64,000 bases of DNA from Macrotis lagotis. Its lineage: Eukaryota; Chordata; Mammalia; Peramelemorphia; Peramelidae. Positions 48,264 to 60,839 of the stretch are shown here, piece after piece. The position numbers and the translations under genes were made by a program. Every line of letters begins with the position of its first letter. Positions within the stretch are counted from its first letter, which is position 1. The stretch is taken from assembly GCF_037893015.1 (NCBI RefSeq), contig NC_133660.1, forward strand, positions 162,248,937-162,312,936, written 5' to 3'. A model generated the notes under the pieces. The model ran no database searches, was not told the DNA's origin, and saw nothing but the letters and a program-made list of their open reading frames with translations.

Positions 48264-48959
48264 AAATATTGATGCTAAAACATGGTATCCTCAAAGTTAT
48301 TTAGTTTAAAACTGAACTCTGGTCTTATACTCACTGTATATTATTTTGTCAGAACTTTTATATTATAAGTAATTATAAGGTTATAAATAAAGATTCACAA
48401 AACAGCAAAGTGTTCATAAGTGTAAATTTCCCTTATCTGCTTTTTTTTTCATTTCTATGATCTTTCCAGCTCCTGCTGATAATTCTTTTTGAATGGGAAT
48501 TAAATAGAATTGTCTCTCCCATCCTGACCTTTTCTGTGCTCCTGACTTGTCTCTGGATTTACAGATCCTACAAAGTATCACTATTGTAAGTAGACTTGCA
48601 CATGTTTATAAACACCATATGGAGGAAATGCTCAGAGGAAGGAAATAGAGGACTGGTATGCTCTGAGGGGAAAGGAAAGATAAGACCTTTTAATTAATAC
48701 AATTTAGCTTGATTGATTTATATAAGGGAAGTTCAAATATATTAAACAAATTAACAATTATTGAAGCAATTTATTTTATTTATAAATAAAATAATTATAT
48801 TTGTGAAGGTCAGGCATTTGATAAAAAATATGATTTCATTAAGCTTTTCCAGTATACTTTAACTATTTAAAAATTTCTTTCTATGATCACTTTTTGCTGA
48901 ATTTCAAATCATATTTTTTCTTTTTTGTTTGAATAGAATGGTAAAGAATGTGAAGGGAT
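48264..48959. other. AT-rich sequence
   Basis: Nothing recognised. Confidence 0.35.
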
Positions 48960-48962
48960 TGA

Positions 48963-49002
<40 letters not shown>

Positions 49003-49268
49003 GGAAAAGAAAGAAAGAGAAGAGAGGAAGGGAGAGAGGAGAGAAGGAAGGAAGAGAGGAAAAAATAAAGAAAACAAGAAAGAGAGAGAAAGAAGGAAGG
49101 AAGGGAAAGAGAAAGAAGGAAGGAAGGGGGAAAAAGAAAGAGCGAAGAGAGAACAAGAAAGAAGGAAAGAAAGAGAGAAAAAGGGGAAAAGAGAAAAAAG
49201 AGAGAAAGAAGGAAGAATGGAATGAAGGAGAGAGAGGGAAGGAGGGAAAGAAAGAAGGAAGAAGGAAA
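48960..49268 (+). repeat. (GAAA)n/(GGAA)n polypurine tract
   Basis: About 300 bases that are almost wholly purine on the plus strand, starting as pure GAAA repeats. It causes spurious Lys/Glu/Arg-rich frames here and Phe/Leu/Ser-rich ones opposite. Confidence 0.95.
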
Positions 49269-49429
49269 AATCAGCTGCTTTGTTGGGAAAGGGGATATGC
49301 TAAGTTTACCAGTATAACTTGAAGAGTTATTTAAATGGACAAATTATATTCTTCTCTATGAATATGGATTCACACCAGAAATTTCTGGAGGGTAATTTCA
49401 ACTAATATTCATACTAGATCAATTCCACA

Positions 49430-49545
49430 ATGGTATATCAGTCTTCCTATGTGAAGTATAACTTTTGTGTTTTAATTCTTTGGGTTTTTTAAAGTATTTT
49501 ATTATGGAATTAGTAAACATCAATAGCTAGGAGCATTCAACATGC
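49430..49545 (+). repeat. Unclassified repeat, copy 1
   Basis: Shares 'tatcagtct', 'tttattatg' and 'aaacatcaatag' in order with 52535-52665. Family unknown. Confidence 0.5.
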
Positions 49546-49682
49546 AAAAAAAATGGGAAAACAATTGAATGTAAAATTGAAAATTTTATTGTATATAGCT
49601 CTTTTTAAAGTGTGTGTTACATTTGACACATTAGGAATAAAAGTGTCTTGCTTATCCCCTTCTAGATTTCCTTATGTACTTT

Positions 49683-49684
<2 letters not shown>

Positions 49685-49732
<48 letters not shown>
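49685..49732 (+). repeat. (CT)n microsatellite
   Basis: About 23 CT units. Confidence 0.95.
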
Positions 49733-49737
<5 letters not shown>

Positions 49738-50194
49738 CTTGATGATGTGCAATTTTTAGTTTTGTTTTCCTATTTCTATTGCTGTTTTAAAATTAAAGTT
49801 ATCTTATACATCAAAGTTAAAACAACAGTGACATGCCACTAGGTTGATGACTTTTTACAGAATTGACTCTGAAAAATAAACCATTTTATCCCCTGAAATT
49901 CATGTTTTCTGGCTTGATTTTTTATAATCTATTGAGAGATCTCTTTTTATCTCTTTTGTTCTATTTATGACTTGTTATGAGCTTTGACCAAAAAGAATTT
50001 TTTAAAAATGCTGATTAGAAGCTATTAAGAATTCAGGAAGTGTCTGAGTCTGACTTGACAGGTTGTCTGAAGTTACTTTGAATAGGATTTCTCTCTCTAG
50101 CTCTTTCTGCTGCATCTTGCTAGTCATATATAAAAATGATATTTGCACAGACAAAACCACTGTAACCAAGATCAAAAGAAATGTAGTAAATTAG

Positions 50195-51266
50195 GAAATA
50201 ATTTTTGTGACTAGTGTTTCTGACAAAGGACTCATCTCTAAAATATACAGAGAACTGCATCAATTTAAAAAAAAGAAGCCATTCCCCAATTGACAAATGG
50301 TCAAAGGATATGCAAAGGCAATTTACAGATGAGGAAATCAAAGTAATCCAGTCATAAGAAAAATTGCTCTAGATCACTACTTATTAGAGAAATGCACATT
50401 ACAACATCTCTGAGGTACCACCTCACACCTCTCAGACTGGCCAATATGACCAGAAAGGACAATGATCAATATTGGAAGGGATGTGGGAAATCTGGGACAC
50501 TAATACATTGTTGGTGGAGCTGTGAACTCATCCAACCTTTCTGGAGAGCAATTTGGAATTATGCCCAAAAGACAACAAAAATTGCATACCCTTTGATCCA
50601 GTAAAACCACTACTGGGTCTATACCCTGAAGAAATTATGAAAAAGGGTAAAAATATCACCTGTACAAAAATGTTCATAGCAGCTTTGTTTGTGGTGGCAA
50701 AGAAATGGAAACTGAGGGAATGTCCATCAAGTGTGGAATGGCTTAACAAACTGTGGTATATGCATGTGATGGAACACTATTGTTCTGTTAGAAACCAGGA
50801 GGGATGGGAATTCAGGGAAGCTTGGAAGGATTTGCAGGAACTAATGCTGAGTGAGATGAGCAGAACCAGTAGAACACTGTATACCCTAACAGCAAAATGG
50901 AAGTGATGATCAACCTAGGACTTGTTCATACCAACAGGGCAACAATCAGGCACAATTTTGGGATATCTGCGATGGAGAATGCCATCTGTATCCTGAAAAA
51001 AGAATTGTGGAATTTGAACAAAGACTAAGGACTATTACCATTAATTTAAAAATAATGTTGTCTTATTATGTAATTCTGCTATATCTCATACTTTATGTTT
51101 CTTCCTTAAGGATGTGATTTCTCTCTCATCACATTCAACTGAGATCAATGCATACTATGGGAATGATATAAAGGCTAACAAACTGTTTTCTGGGGGTGGG
51201 GGGAGGGAAGCAAGATTGGGGGGAAAATCGCAAATCTCAAAATAAATAAAACCTTTAAAAAAAAAG
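50195..51266 (+). mobile_element. L1 LINE 3' end, sense, with ORF2 C-terminus
   Basis: 5'-truncated L1. The ORF2 C-terminal part is readable in two frames: DNDQYWKGCGKSGTLIHCWW, then PLLGLYPEE, CTKMFIAALFVVAKKWK, ECPSSVEWLNKLWYMHVMEHY. This matches the L1 ORF2 end (human: CWRGCGEIGTLLHCWW ... MFIAALFTIAKTWNQPKCP ... HIYTMEYY, recalled). It closes with a G-rich 3' UTR and 'caaaataaataaaacctttaaaa'. Frame-shifted near 50580 and missing the endonuclease and RT core, so dead. Confidence 0.9.
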
Positions 51267-51579
51267 AGTTCCAGGCAATCATGAAAAGAAAAGGTTTTTT
51301 TCCTATGCACTTCAAAGATTTGTCTCTTTCATAATCATCTCTTGGATTCAGACCTTGCATTAAAAATTGAATGAAAACATTTGTAACAGGAGTGAGATTT
51401 ATTTGCTGTGATTTATTGTGCAGAAACAGTAAAAAATACCTTCCTTATTCTCTTTCCTTGTTTCCCCTTATTTAAAAATATCAGATATTTTATTGCTATT
51501 TTATTGTTATTAATTTTTAGTCTCTGCTTTTTATAAAATTTCATGTTTCTGTGCCAACTTTATCTTCAAGATATGATGA
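51267..51579. other. AT-rich sequence
   Basis: Nothing recognised. Confidence 0.35.
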
Positions 51580-51722
51580 ACGTTTTTTGCAAGGCAACAG
51601 GATTAAGTGATTTGCCTAAAGTCACACATCTAGGTAATTATTAAGTATCTGAGGTCAGATTTGAACTCAGGTCCTCTTGATTCCAGCTAGTACTCTATCC
51701 ACTGCACTACTTACCTGCCTTG
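51580..51722 (-). repeat. SINE, antisense
   Basis: 'ggattaagtgatttgcctaaag', 'ctaggtaattattaagtatc', 'tactctatccactgcactac'. Approximate flanking repeat atgaac-ttttt. Confidence 0.85.
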
Positions 51723-51929
51723 ATTCATGAACTTTTTAAACAAAAATTCTAATCATATGTTGATTATTATATTGATAATTTAATTAAAGTTTAAAGAACT
51801 AAGCAAAATCTGCCTTTGAAGGTTTTTTTTGCTTAGTAATTTCTTGGGAGCTAAAACTAATATTAACATTTTGTATCTTTGTTTCTTTTTGTTATTGTTC
51901 TCCTTTATTCAGTCTCTTTTTAAAAATTT

Positions 51930-52245
51930 TTAAAACTTTATCATTTATTTTACTACTTAATTTCTTTGTAAAATTTGAGTTCCAAATTCTTTCCTCCTAT
52001 CCTTTAACCACCCACTGAAAATGCAAGCAATATGATATCAATCATACATGTGAAATCATTCAAAACATTTCTATACTATCTAGCTCTTCATTTAACATAC
52101 ATCTTCATTTTTCAGACATCTTTTTTTTAATATTTTATTTGAGTTTTGAGTTTTGCAATTTTTCTCCCAGTCTTATTTCCCTCCCCCGCCATGGAAAGCA
52201 ATCTGTCAGTCTTTATTTTGTTTCATTTTCAGATATCTTTCATGT
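51930..52245 (-). repeat. L1 3' UTR, antisense
   Basis: 'tttgagttccaaattctttcc', 'gcaatatgatatcaatcatac' then a second 3' UTR-like segment ('gttttgcaatttttctccc'). Confidence 0.6.
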
Positions 52246-52534
52246 TAAACTCAACTGTATTAGCATCAAGTATTTATAAATAACCAAGGTAGTGATGTAG
52301 GTTAGATGGCAGGGTGATTCTTTAACTATCTGGATAACATCAACAGCAGAAAAATGTCACTTTGACACTAAAGATAATTCATTAACTTTTAAGTTTGACA
52401 TTAAAATGGCATAGTTAACATAGCCACAAATTTATCTTGGGAAGGCTTCATAATTAAAACAAAAAGGTGTGGAGGAAGGGGTAGGGATGAAGAGATCAGA
52501 TTCCTCAAAGATGCAGTATTCACATTAGGGCAAT

Positions 52535-52665
52535 ACTATCCATGGCATATCAGTCTCCATTGTGACATGGGTTTGTGTTTAATTGTTGTGTTTTAGTTAT
52601 ATTTTCATTTTTTAAAATATCTTTTATTATGAAATTAAAAAACATCAATAGATAGGAACATTCTC
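52535..52665 (+). repeat. Unclassified repeat, copy 2
   Basis: Partner of 49430-49545; shares 'atatcttttattatgaaatta' like text and 'aacatcaatagataggaac'. Confidence 0.5.
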
Positions 52666-54154
52666 AATATATTTCTGATTCCATCAAAAGTGATTCCATC
52701 TCTTGGAGCCTCCTGGCTTGATGATGGACCTCACTACAATATGGAATCCCTGAAAACATGAGTCTCCCTGGACCTTTTCAAAGGTTCAACTGAAATCTTT
52801 TACATTATACAAAGGTTAACACACCTTTGTAGAGTGTAAAGTATGAGAAAATGCAAACTACCCTATTATACTTTTTAAAAGTAGAACACACATTGCTTGT
52901 GTAATCTTAGAAAAGTCTCTCAATCTCAGTTTTCTCATTTTTACAATAAGAAAATTAAACCAGATGACTGTTCAAGTTTTTATTTTGACTCTTCCTACAA
53001 TTTTTAGCTGTTTCTCCTAGCTTTAATTCCACTTATTTCTCATTAAGTGGTGTCAAGCACTAATTCCAGGAAGAATCAAAAATGTTCTGCCAAGATGAAT
53101 ATTCTTCTAACATTGTATACAAAGGGGAAGCTCTCCAATAGTTTTTCCATTCAGTTGTATGTTCTTGGAAAAAAGGATTCATGTCATATACATCTTTATC
53201 CCTTTGGAGTCTTTCACATAGGCACTCGAAAATGACTCTTGAATGATCTGGTAAAGAATATTATTTGGATGAGAAATGAGCATTTTTTGTTGTTTTTTTT
53301 CTTCAAACATTATGTCAGAACCATGGCTTGGAAAACTAGAGTATTCAGCACTAAGGTAACAGACAGCACCAAGTCAACTTTTCAACTTACTCAGTGAACT
53401 CATGGTGTTGATGAAAGGAACCTCGAGAATAGGGAAGTATATTAGCAGGATCAGAAGTTCTAACTAGTTTGGCACACCTTTGTGACTTTTGATGATCTGG
53501 ATTGTTTACAAAGTTAGAGGAAAACTCAAGTTAATAGATTCTGAAGGGGATAGAAAATTTACAGCTGCTGATAGGTTTCCACTACATTCTGGACTATAAA
53601 AGGATTAATCAAGATATCCTCCTGAATCTAGTAATCAGTGGGGAAAGCATGGATGGGAAGCTTATCTCTGGGTTAGTCATCAAAATGTGGAATAGTTTTT
53701 GAGTTGAATTGATGCAAGGAACAAGAATAGAATATTAGTGGAGAGACCAAACAGTAGGATGAGCCTGGGATGACAAAGAGCCTGTGATTAAAGAGTGAAA
53801 TAAATATATGAATGTTGAGAGGAGTTAGTCATAATAAGGTGTTCTGAGAATGCTTAAGTATTGATTTCCTAGAAGTTTATGGATGTATTACAGTATATAT
53901 CTCTACACTTTGTGAAGAATTGTGTATGTGGATTCCTGGAGGACTGGGTTTTCCTCTAGCATGATCCCTAATTTCTTCAAAAATAGAAAAAACAAGTACT
54001 GAGTACAAGTGATACTGGGACATTCTACTTGTGGTTTGATAGCTAAAAATTATAACTTCAATCCCAGTGGCCCCTAGTAAAGTGATTCTAATATTTTATG
54101 AGCAGTTAGGAAAAATTCCTATCAGATATTATATGTGAATGGTTCAGTTCTGAG
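52666..54154. other. Gene-poor sequence
   Basis: No repeat or gene supported. Confidence 0.35.
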
Positions 54155-54336
54155 CCCCCATTAATTTTTTTTTAGGTTTTTGCAAGGCAAATGGGGTTAA
54201 GTGGCTTGGCCAAGGCCACACAGCTAGGTAATTATTAAGTGTCTGAGATGGGATTTGAACCCAGGTACTCTTGACTCCAGGGCTGGTGCTTTATCCACCA
54301 TACCACCTAGCCACCCCCTATCCCCCATTAATTTTT
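54155..54336 (-). repeat. SINE, antisense, with 15-bp target-site duplication
   Basis: Antisense WSINE1/SINE-1-like copy flanked by cccccattaattttt at 54155-54169 and 54322-54336. Confidence 0.92.
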
Positions 54337-54529
54337 ACATGAGAAAATGGATTACCCAGGGAAGTACAAGAAGACCTGAACCTCAGAGATCTCTTGAGAT
54401 GTAGCTTAAAAATGAGAAAGAAACCTTTATATTATTTGTGTTTATGAGAAAAAATTTCCCTGATGTGCTTATGTTTTTGTGTTTTATTCCCCCAGTATAC
54501 TAACCAATAGAGAAACAGACAGAAAGTGA

Positions 54530-54530
54530 T

Positions 54531-54579
<49 letters not shown>

Positions 54580-54580
54580 T
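54530..54580 (+). repeat. (TG)n microsatellite
   Basis: About 23 TG units. Confidence 0.95.
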
Positions 54581-55023
54581 GTGTGTCCCTAGGTATCTGG
54601 CATCTTGTAGCAATATTTGCTATGATCCCTATGAAGCAAGTGGGTCATTGTTCTAGCAAGGACTGAATTCATAATGAGAGTTCTTTTAAAAACAGTTTCA
54701 GTTGCATTTATAATATGGTACTTATTCTGAAAGCCTGCCCCATTACCCCAAGGGCATTTTCTGGACAATACACATGTAACATGCTGCATAATTCAGACTC
54801 AAGTATTCTGAATTAGTGACATTTTATTGATCTTATTGTGTTTAACATTCAATATACATGTACTAAGAGCTTACAATATCATAGTAGACACTGACAAAAT
54901 TTAGCCAACTAATTCAATGTGAGCTAAATCCAAGTAGAAGAAAACCTCTTTAAAAAAAAATTAACTAATGAGACATAAGTTTTTAAAAATAAACTCTCAT
55001 CTTCTACCTACTCAAGTTTTTAA
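54581..55023. other. AT-rich sequence
   Basis: Nothing recognised. Confidence 0.35.
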
Positions 55024-55130
55024 AAAAATTCATTTTAGCCTCAGACACTTAATAATTACCTAGCTGTGTGGCCTTGGGCAAGCCACTTAAACCCATTGCC
55101 TTGCAAATATCTAAAAGAAAAATTCATTTT
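55024..55130 (+). repeat. 5'-truncated SINE with target-site duplication
   Basis: Only the 3' half ('gcctcagacacttaataatt' onward) is present, flanked by aaaaattcatttt at 55024-55036 and 55118-55130. Confidence 0.9.
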
Positions 55131-55494
55131 GCAATGAAATTTATGCAATTATTTCCCCTTTTCTGAACACATTAAATAAAAGAATTAACAATATTCTATC
55201 TCTTGATTCAGCAGATTAGATTAATGAAGAATACAGGAAATGAGACATATAAAATACTGGAGTGAAGAGGCCACAGGTCCAAATAGAGAGAATAAGATTT
55301 ATGGTGTAGGACCAAAATCCACATCTTCACATGAACACCAAGTTTTTTAAAATGTTATATAATTATATTTTTGTATCCTCTGTGTAAAGAATAACTTGGA
55401 AAATGACTATCCTATGGACCAAAATAAATCTAGTTGATAAGATATAAAGTGAATGACATAATCTTACTTTTCAAATTCAATCCAGCAAACATTT

Positions 55495-55672
55495 AAGATA
55501 TATTGACAGGCGGCTATGTGGCACAGTGGATAAAGCACCGGCCCTGGAGTACCTGGGTTCAAATCCGGGCTCAGACACTTAATAATTACCTAGCTGTGTG
55601 GCCTTGGGCAAGCCACTGACCCCATTTGCCTCACAAAAAAAAACAAACCCTAAAAAAAAAAGATATATTGAC
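55495..55672 (+). repeat. Full-length SINE with target-site duplication
   Basis: Sense copy, close to the family consensus, with long A-rich tail, flanked by aagatatattgac at 55495-55507 and 55660-55672. Probably the youngest copy here. Confidence 0.95.
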
Positions 55673-58247
55673 TATGTGCAAAGCCCTATGTCATGTGAAT
55701 CTGTGATTTCATCCATGTGATTTTTCCCTCGATCACAGTACAGTAATATCCACCCAACCCATGAAACTTTTGCTTGTGTCTTCCCATTAATTTACCATAG
55801 GAGTAGACTCAGCCTACTGGAACCCTTCTTTCTGCCCTTATGTCATTATAAAGACATAAATGGAATATGTAGACTGTCCTTTAGTTATCCTTTGATCATG
55901 TTATATGACTATTTTTCAATCATATTCTCCCATACTCTTTTCATTACTTCTGTTTCATAATTCCTTGTTGGTAATCTGTTCAAGTCTGTTTATTCTCACA
56001 TGCCTCTTTTGATGAACCATGAAAACAGTGTCAAGCCTTGTGACATTACAACATCATAAGAAGAACATTGGTACTAAAAAAAATTAGCCTTTATTTCAGA
56101 GGGAAATTTGCATTTGAAAGAACTTCACCATTTTCCAAAGGTCATCCAAACTGCTATCATTTATCTGGTTAGTTCTGGACCCAGTTCATTAATTATTTGC
56201 AGTGATTGTCCATTAAACATAATGTATGTATGTACGTAATATGTATTTAATAGATTACATAATAGATTACCTTTATAATCATCCAACTACTTATCAGTTA
56301 CTTATTAATATGATCAATAAACTTTCTTTATACATTTAAAATTTCCCAAATGGCTAATTAGGCAAAACTCTTTTGAATGATATTGAATTTCATTTAGAAA
56401 ATTTTTCAATATTCTGAGAACTCAGTATAATAATCTCAATATCACTTTTGAATAGGAATACATGAAGCATGCCATCTCTGATTTGAACTCCTCCATCGTA
56501 CTACTCAGACCACTATTAGAGAGCCTACATCTCATGTATTAGGCCTTAATTAATAGCCACTATCAGAAGATATTCTAAATTATCCCCATTATTATATCTT
56601 TCAAGAAATTATATATAACTTTTACACATATATGAAAGGCATCATGTTGGAGGAGAACCTTTAAGGTGATGTTTTATTCCACTAAATCAAATTCCTTTTT
56701 AAAATGGTCAAATAATAAATCCAGTAGGTTTTTGTATTCTTTATATCTTTCAGTCTATTGTGTGTTGATAAAAAATGTAATCTATTGTGGAATATCACTC
56801 ATAAAAGCTTTCCTATTCCCTTTTATCATTCTCATATACAGCTGTTCAATGAGTACAAAATGTTTTCATATAAAGTTGAGAAAATAGGCCTCTGAGAAAG
56901 ATAATTATTAAAGTTTTTTACCAGTCCTTTAAATTAATCATTTTTTTAAAATCAGGGCAAAATTTTTGTGGACATAATTTATATCTTTCCTTTCTTTAGA
57001 TAACTTAAGAATTTGTACCTTGACACCAACAAAATTTGTCACATGCAGCATGAACACCTCTACAATATGCAATCAATCCTCAATATTCATATGTTTAATT
57101 TTCAAGACTTCAAGTATTCATGTGATTGTATAAGTAACCTCATTTTTACTTTTCCTTTGACAACTGGGCACATTTTTGACTATGTGCAGGAGAGAAAAAA
57201 ATGATAAGCATGATGTATGCAAGTTTGAGATGCTGACCAATGAGGGGTTAGATACAATAACTCAAGGAGGTGTTTAGGGCAGTAAAGACAATGACAATGA
57301 ATAAGATCCCAAGACTGGGTCATTTATAGTTTCCAAGCCTGAAGGATGGTGGGTATAATCAAATACTTGGCTAGAAAATTGAAATTTCTGATCCTGTCAT
57401 CAATGGCAGGCTCAAGGTTAAATGCCAGCTCAACTCTGCTATGTTCCCATCTGAGACCCTTAAGGATCTCATATGGAGCATAACATAGACATTGTTGATA
57501 AATTATTTCAAATTGATACCTTCCTCTCCAACACTATCCACCAACCATACAGGAAAGAGTCTCAAGGGTGATGACAAGACTTCACCAATCTCAGTGTCTT
57601 CCAATAGCATCAAATAACATCCCAACAACCTCTACCTTGGTTTTTCAGGAGACAAAATTGAGAGGTTTACACAGTATAGTATATAGTACAATACTTTTCC
57701 ACTGCCATCTGACCTTGTGGAAGCTAAGATTCATATCTCTCTTCTACATATGTAAAGATATCTCTCACCTTCCACTATCTTCATTCATTAGTGTCCAAAC
57801 AACTTCCATTAATGAGTGTGTTTGAACCAAATCCACACCTGAGGCTGCCATTTTCAAAAACTAAGGAACAGTGAGTAATGTAGAATCCCTCTTCACTGAT
57901 GACTTTCACTACATGGCAATACAATCGTATTTAATCAACCTCTGAAATATTTTAATATGGTCCCAATATGCATTTGCTCCAATCTGACCCTTAGCTTGGT
58001 TCCATACCCAAATAGTCTATTAATGCCCTCATTTCCAGAGGACCTGATCCACTTTAATCAAAATGGTTTGACCTTTGCTATATATATATATGCCAATATA
58101 TTTGAATGTAATGCCAAAGTCAGGGGGAAAGAGCCTTATTCAAATCAAGAGTTATATAAAGTGACAAACAAAACTGGCCTAAAACAAGACTATAAACATA
58201 ATCTCCATCTTCTATATCCTTTTTTTTCATTTCAGTTCCATACTCTC
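55673..58247. other. Gene-poor sequence, mostly unrecognised
   Basis: About 2.6 kb. The part at 57240-58080 looks less AT-rich and may be an unidentified repeat or retrocopy, but its frames are broken and no family is recognised. Confidence 0.3.
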
Positions 58248-58510
58248 AGGGAACCTAGGTTGCCCAGTGGATAGAGTGCTTAAACCAGAATCAGGAAGAT
58301 TCATCTTTCTGAGTTTAGACCTCATCTCAGATATTTACTAGTTGTAATGTCCCTGGTCAAGTCACTTCATTCTGGTTGCCTCAGTTTGTTCATCTGTAAA
58401 ATGAACCTGAAAAAGAAATGATAAAACCACTACAGTATCTTTGCCAAGAAAAACCCCACTAAAATGGAGTCATGAAAAGTAGGATCTGACTAACAACCAA
58501 ACAACAACTT
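58248..58510 (+). repeat. Long-form tRNA-derived SINE
   Basis: 'cctaggttgcccagtggata', 'cagtttgttcatctgtaaaatg', 'tctttgccaagaaaaacccc', then an AAC-rich tail. Confidence 0.88.
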
Positions 58511-58624
58511 TCAATTATCTGGTCCCTCCTACCTAGAATTCAATTCAAAATAAGGTGATATTGGAGCAAGTACTAAGCTGGAAGCCTACTTCTTACCTTC
58601 TTCAGGAGGCATGTAGCAGACTGG

Positions 58625-58815
58625 AAAATCTTTGGCTCCAATACTCTAAAACAGAGGATAGTGGCAGAGGCATTGGGCCCTATGTTCAATTCTGACTGCT
58701 ACTATTTATTCTGTATTGGACCTTGGGCAAGTCACTTATTCTCCTATTTCTTCAAATGTAAAATTAGAGAGCTGGAGTAGATGATTTCTGATGTCCTTTG
58801 TGGTTCTAGATCTAT
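58625..58815 (+). repeat. MIR/THER-type SINE
   Basis: 'ggaccttgggcaagtcacttatt', 'aaatgtaaaattagagagctgg', 'gtggttctagatctatggg'. Confidence 0.7.
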
Positions 58816-59229
58816 GGGTTTTTTCTCTCAAAGCCTTGATGTAATAAATGTGGTTAGGGCGAGTCATACTTCAAACAACTGCTGATATCCTTCATCAGCA
58901 TCATTATATTGCTGTCTACTTAATCTACTGTATCACCTCTTCTTTGAACCCTTATATGGGTCCTGTGGCAGATTCTTCTACTGATCTCGTAGTCATCTCT
59001 TCCAAGCAATGTGGTATAGTGTAGAGGGCACTGTATTTGTAGTTCAGAATACCTACTTTGAAATTCCACATCTTTTCTTCAACTTTTTTCTTCACTTTTC
59101 TTCAGTTGCTCTGATTCATGCCCCCTTTCAGGTATTTTATGCCCTCTCCTACCCAATTCTTCCTTCACTGTATTGTCTTCCCTCCATTAAATTATAAAAT
59201 AAATTATAATTCATGACAGGGATTGCCTT

Positions 59230-59395
59230 TCATTTTTAAAATTTATATTGAACAATATTGATGTACAACACACTCCTGGTTCTATTCACTTCACTGTGAA
59301 TCAATTCGTGTAAGTCTTTGCAGGATTTTCTGAAATCATCCTGCTTGTCATTTCTTATAGAACAATAACATTCCATTACAATCTTATGCAAGTCC
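59230..59395 (-). repeat. L1 ORF2 C-terminal fragment, antisense
   Basis: Antisense reads CYCSIRNDKQDDFRKSCK then DLHELIHSEVNRTR, the L1 ORF2 end also seen at 50.8 kb. Confidence 0.75.
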
Positions 59396-59554
59396 AAATT
59401 AGAAATGGAGCAGGGTGAAGCTTCTATAATGGTGTATAATGGCATCAGATTCATGAGGAGCCCTGAACTTTCAGCCAGGATGAAAAAGGAATACCTAACC
59501 TTTAATAAATCATCATCAAATCCATAGCATACTTGTTTGTGCAGTCTCTATTTC

Positions 59555-59675
59555 CACTGAATTGCAAGTTTGCTCTGAGAGCAGGGATCTGGTCCTATTC
59601 ATCTCTGATTCATCTTGGATGGAATATAAGACCCTGAATATCCTGAGTCCTTAATAAGTATCTATCAAATTGTTG
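59555..59675 (+). repeat. L2 LINE 3' end
   Basis: 'ctgagagcagggatctggtc', 'gagtccttaataagtatc'. Confidence 0.5.
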
Positions 59676-59741
59676 GTGATATCTGAGAGTTCCTTTCAAA
59701 AGCAGCCTTATTCTAGTTATATAGAGTACTTTGGTTAGAAC

Positions 59742-59965
59742 TGGAGCAGCTAGGTGGCACAGTGCATAAACTGCTGTTCCCAGAGTCAGGAAGACTCATC
59801 TTCCCAAGTTCAAATCTGATCTTAGATACCAGCCATGAGACTCTCAAATTGAGTTGGGGAAGGAAATGGCAAATCACTCCAATATCTGCAGTAAGAAAAC
59901 CCCAAATGAGGTCATGAAGAGAAGGACATGAAGAGTAAGAAATGATTCTATAACAACAAATATTT
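59742..59965 (+). repeat. Long-form tRNA-derived SINE
   Basis: 'gagcagctaggtggcacagtg', 'gttggggaaggaaatggcaa', 'aagaaaaccccaaatgaggtc'. Confidence 0.88.
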
Positions 59966-60839
59966 AGAATTAGATTCAAGCATAGTAATGGGAGGCAGGT
60001 AGCAATGAAGCAGAAACTCATCCTATATTTTTTATTGTCCTTTTCAAAGGAATGTATACACAAGATCTCGTTAAAACAACTATTTAAGATATACACTTGT
60101 ATATAATGAATGAGCAAACTCTCCTTTCAAAAGAGATTCTGATTACTCTTTCCTCTTTGTTTCCCTTTTTTGTCAGGAATAGGAGAAAGTCATATCTAAT
60201 TTAAGGCTTCAGATAGTACCCACCATGGGTGTGGACCTGGCAAAAATTCAATTTCCTGCACCTGATCACACTGGAACAGTAGATGAACTGGGGAGAATGG
60301 CAGAGGTATTGGGAGAACGTCGTTAAAAAAATTTAGAATTTAGCATCTAAAAATAGTTACCCTGAGCAGTAAGGTGTAGCAAAAAGAGAAGGAACAGGAG
60401 AAGAAAGTGAGTAAATCTATTAGGAGACCTGACTCTGAGGGGACATTCTAATTGGGAGAAGTACATGTCTGTTTTTTTCTAGGTCCCATCATTTTCTAAA
60501 TGTGTCCATCCAAAAGAAAGCTGGGAAAGAAGTGAGGGGTCTTTCACTGCTGTTTCCAAATCCACCCCCCGCCTCTATTTTTATAAGAACTAGCTGGTCT
60601 TCAAATCCTCACAGGAAATTGATTTGTCGTCACCATTAAGAATCTCTAGGCACAGTCTTCATCAAAAATCATTTGGGAATGGTTTACCATCATTGTGACT
60701 TTCTCTTCCTCCCTCTCTCCTGTGGGAGTCAGAGATGGAAAAGTTTAAAATTATTGTTTTAATACAAATCTATATTCTAGGATTCAGAGGGGATAAAGGG
60801 GAGGGGAGGGAAAAGAACTAGAGAAGAAAGGAGAAACCT

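Noticed and set aside
48887-49225. Lys/Glu/Arg-rich and Phe/Leu-rich frames
   Set aside because: Artefact of the polypurine tract.
57568-58274. Possible retrocopy between 57.2 and 58.1 kb
   Set aside because: Broken frames, no tail or duplications found and no protein family recognised.
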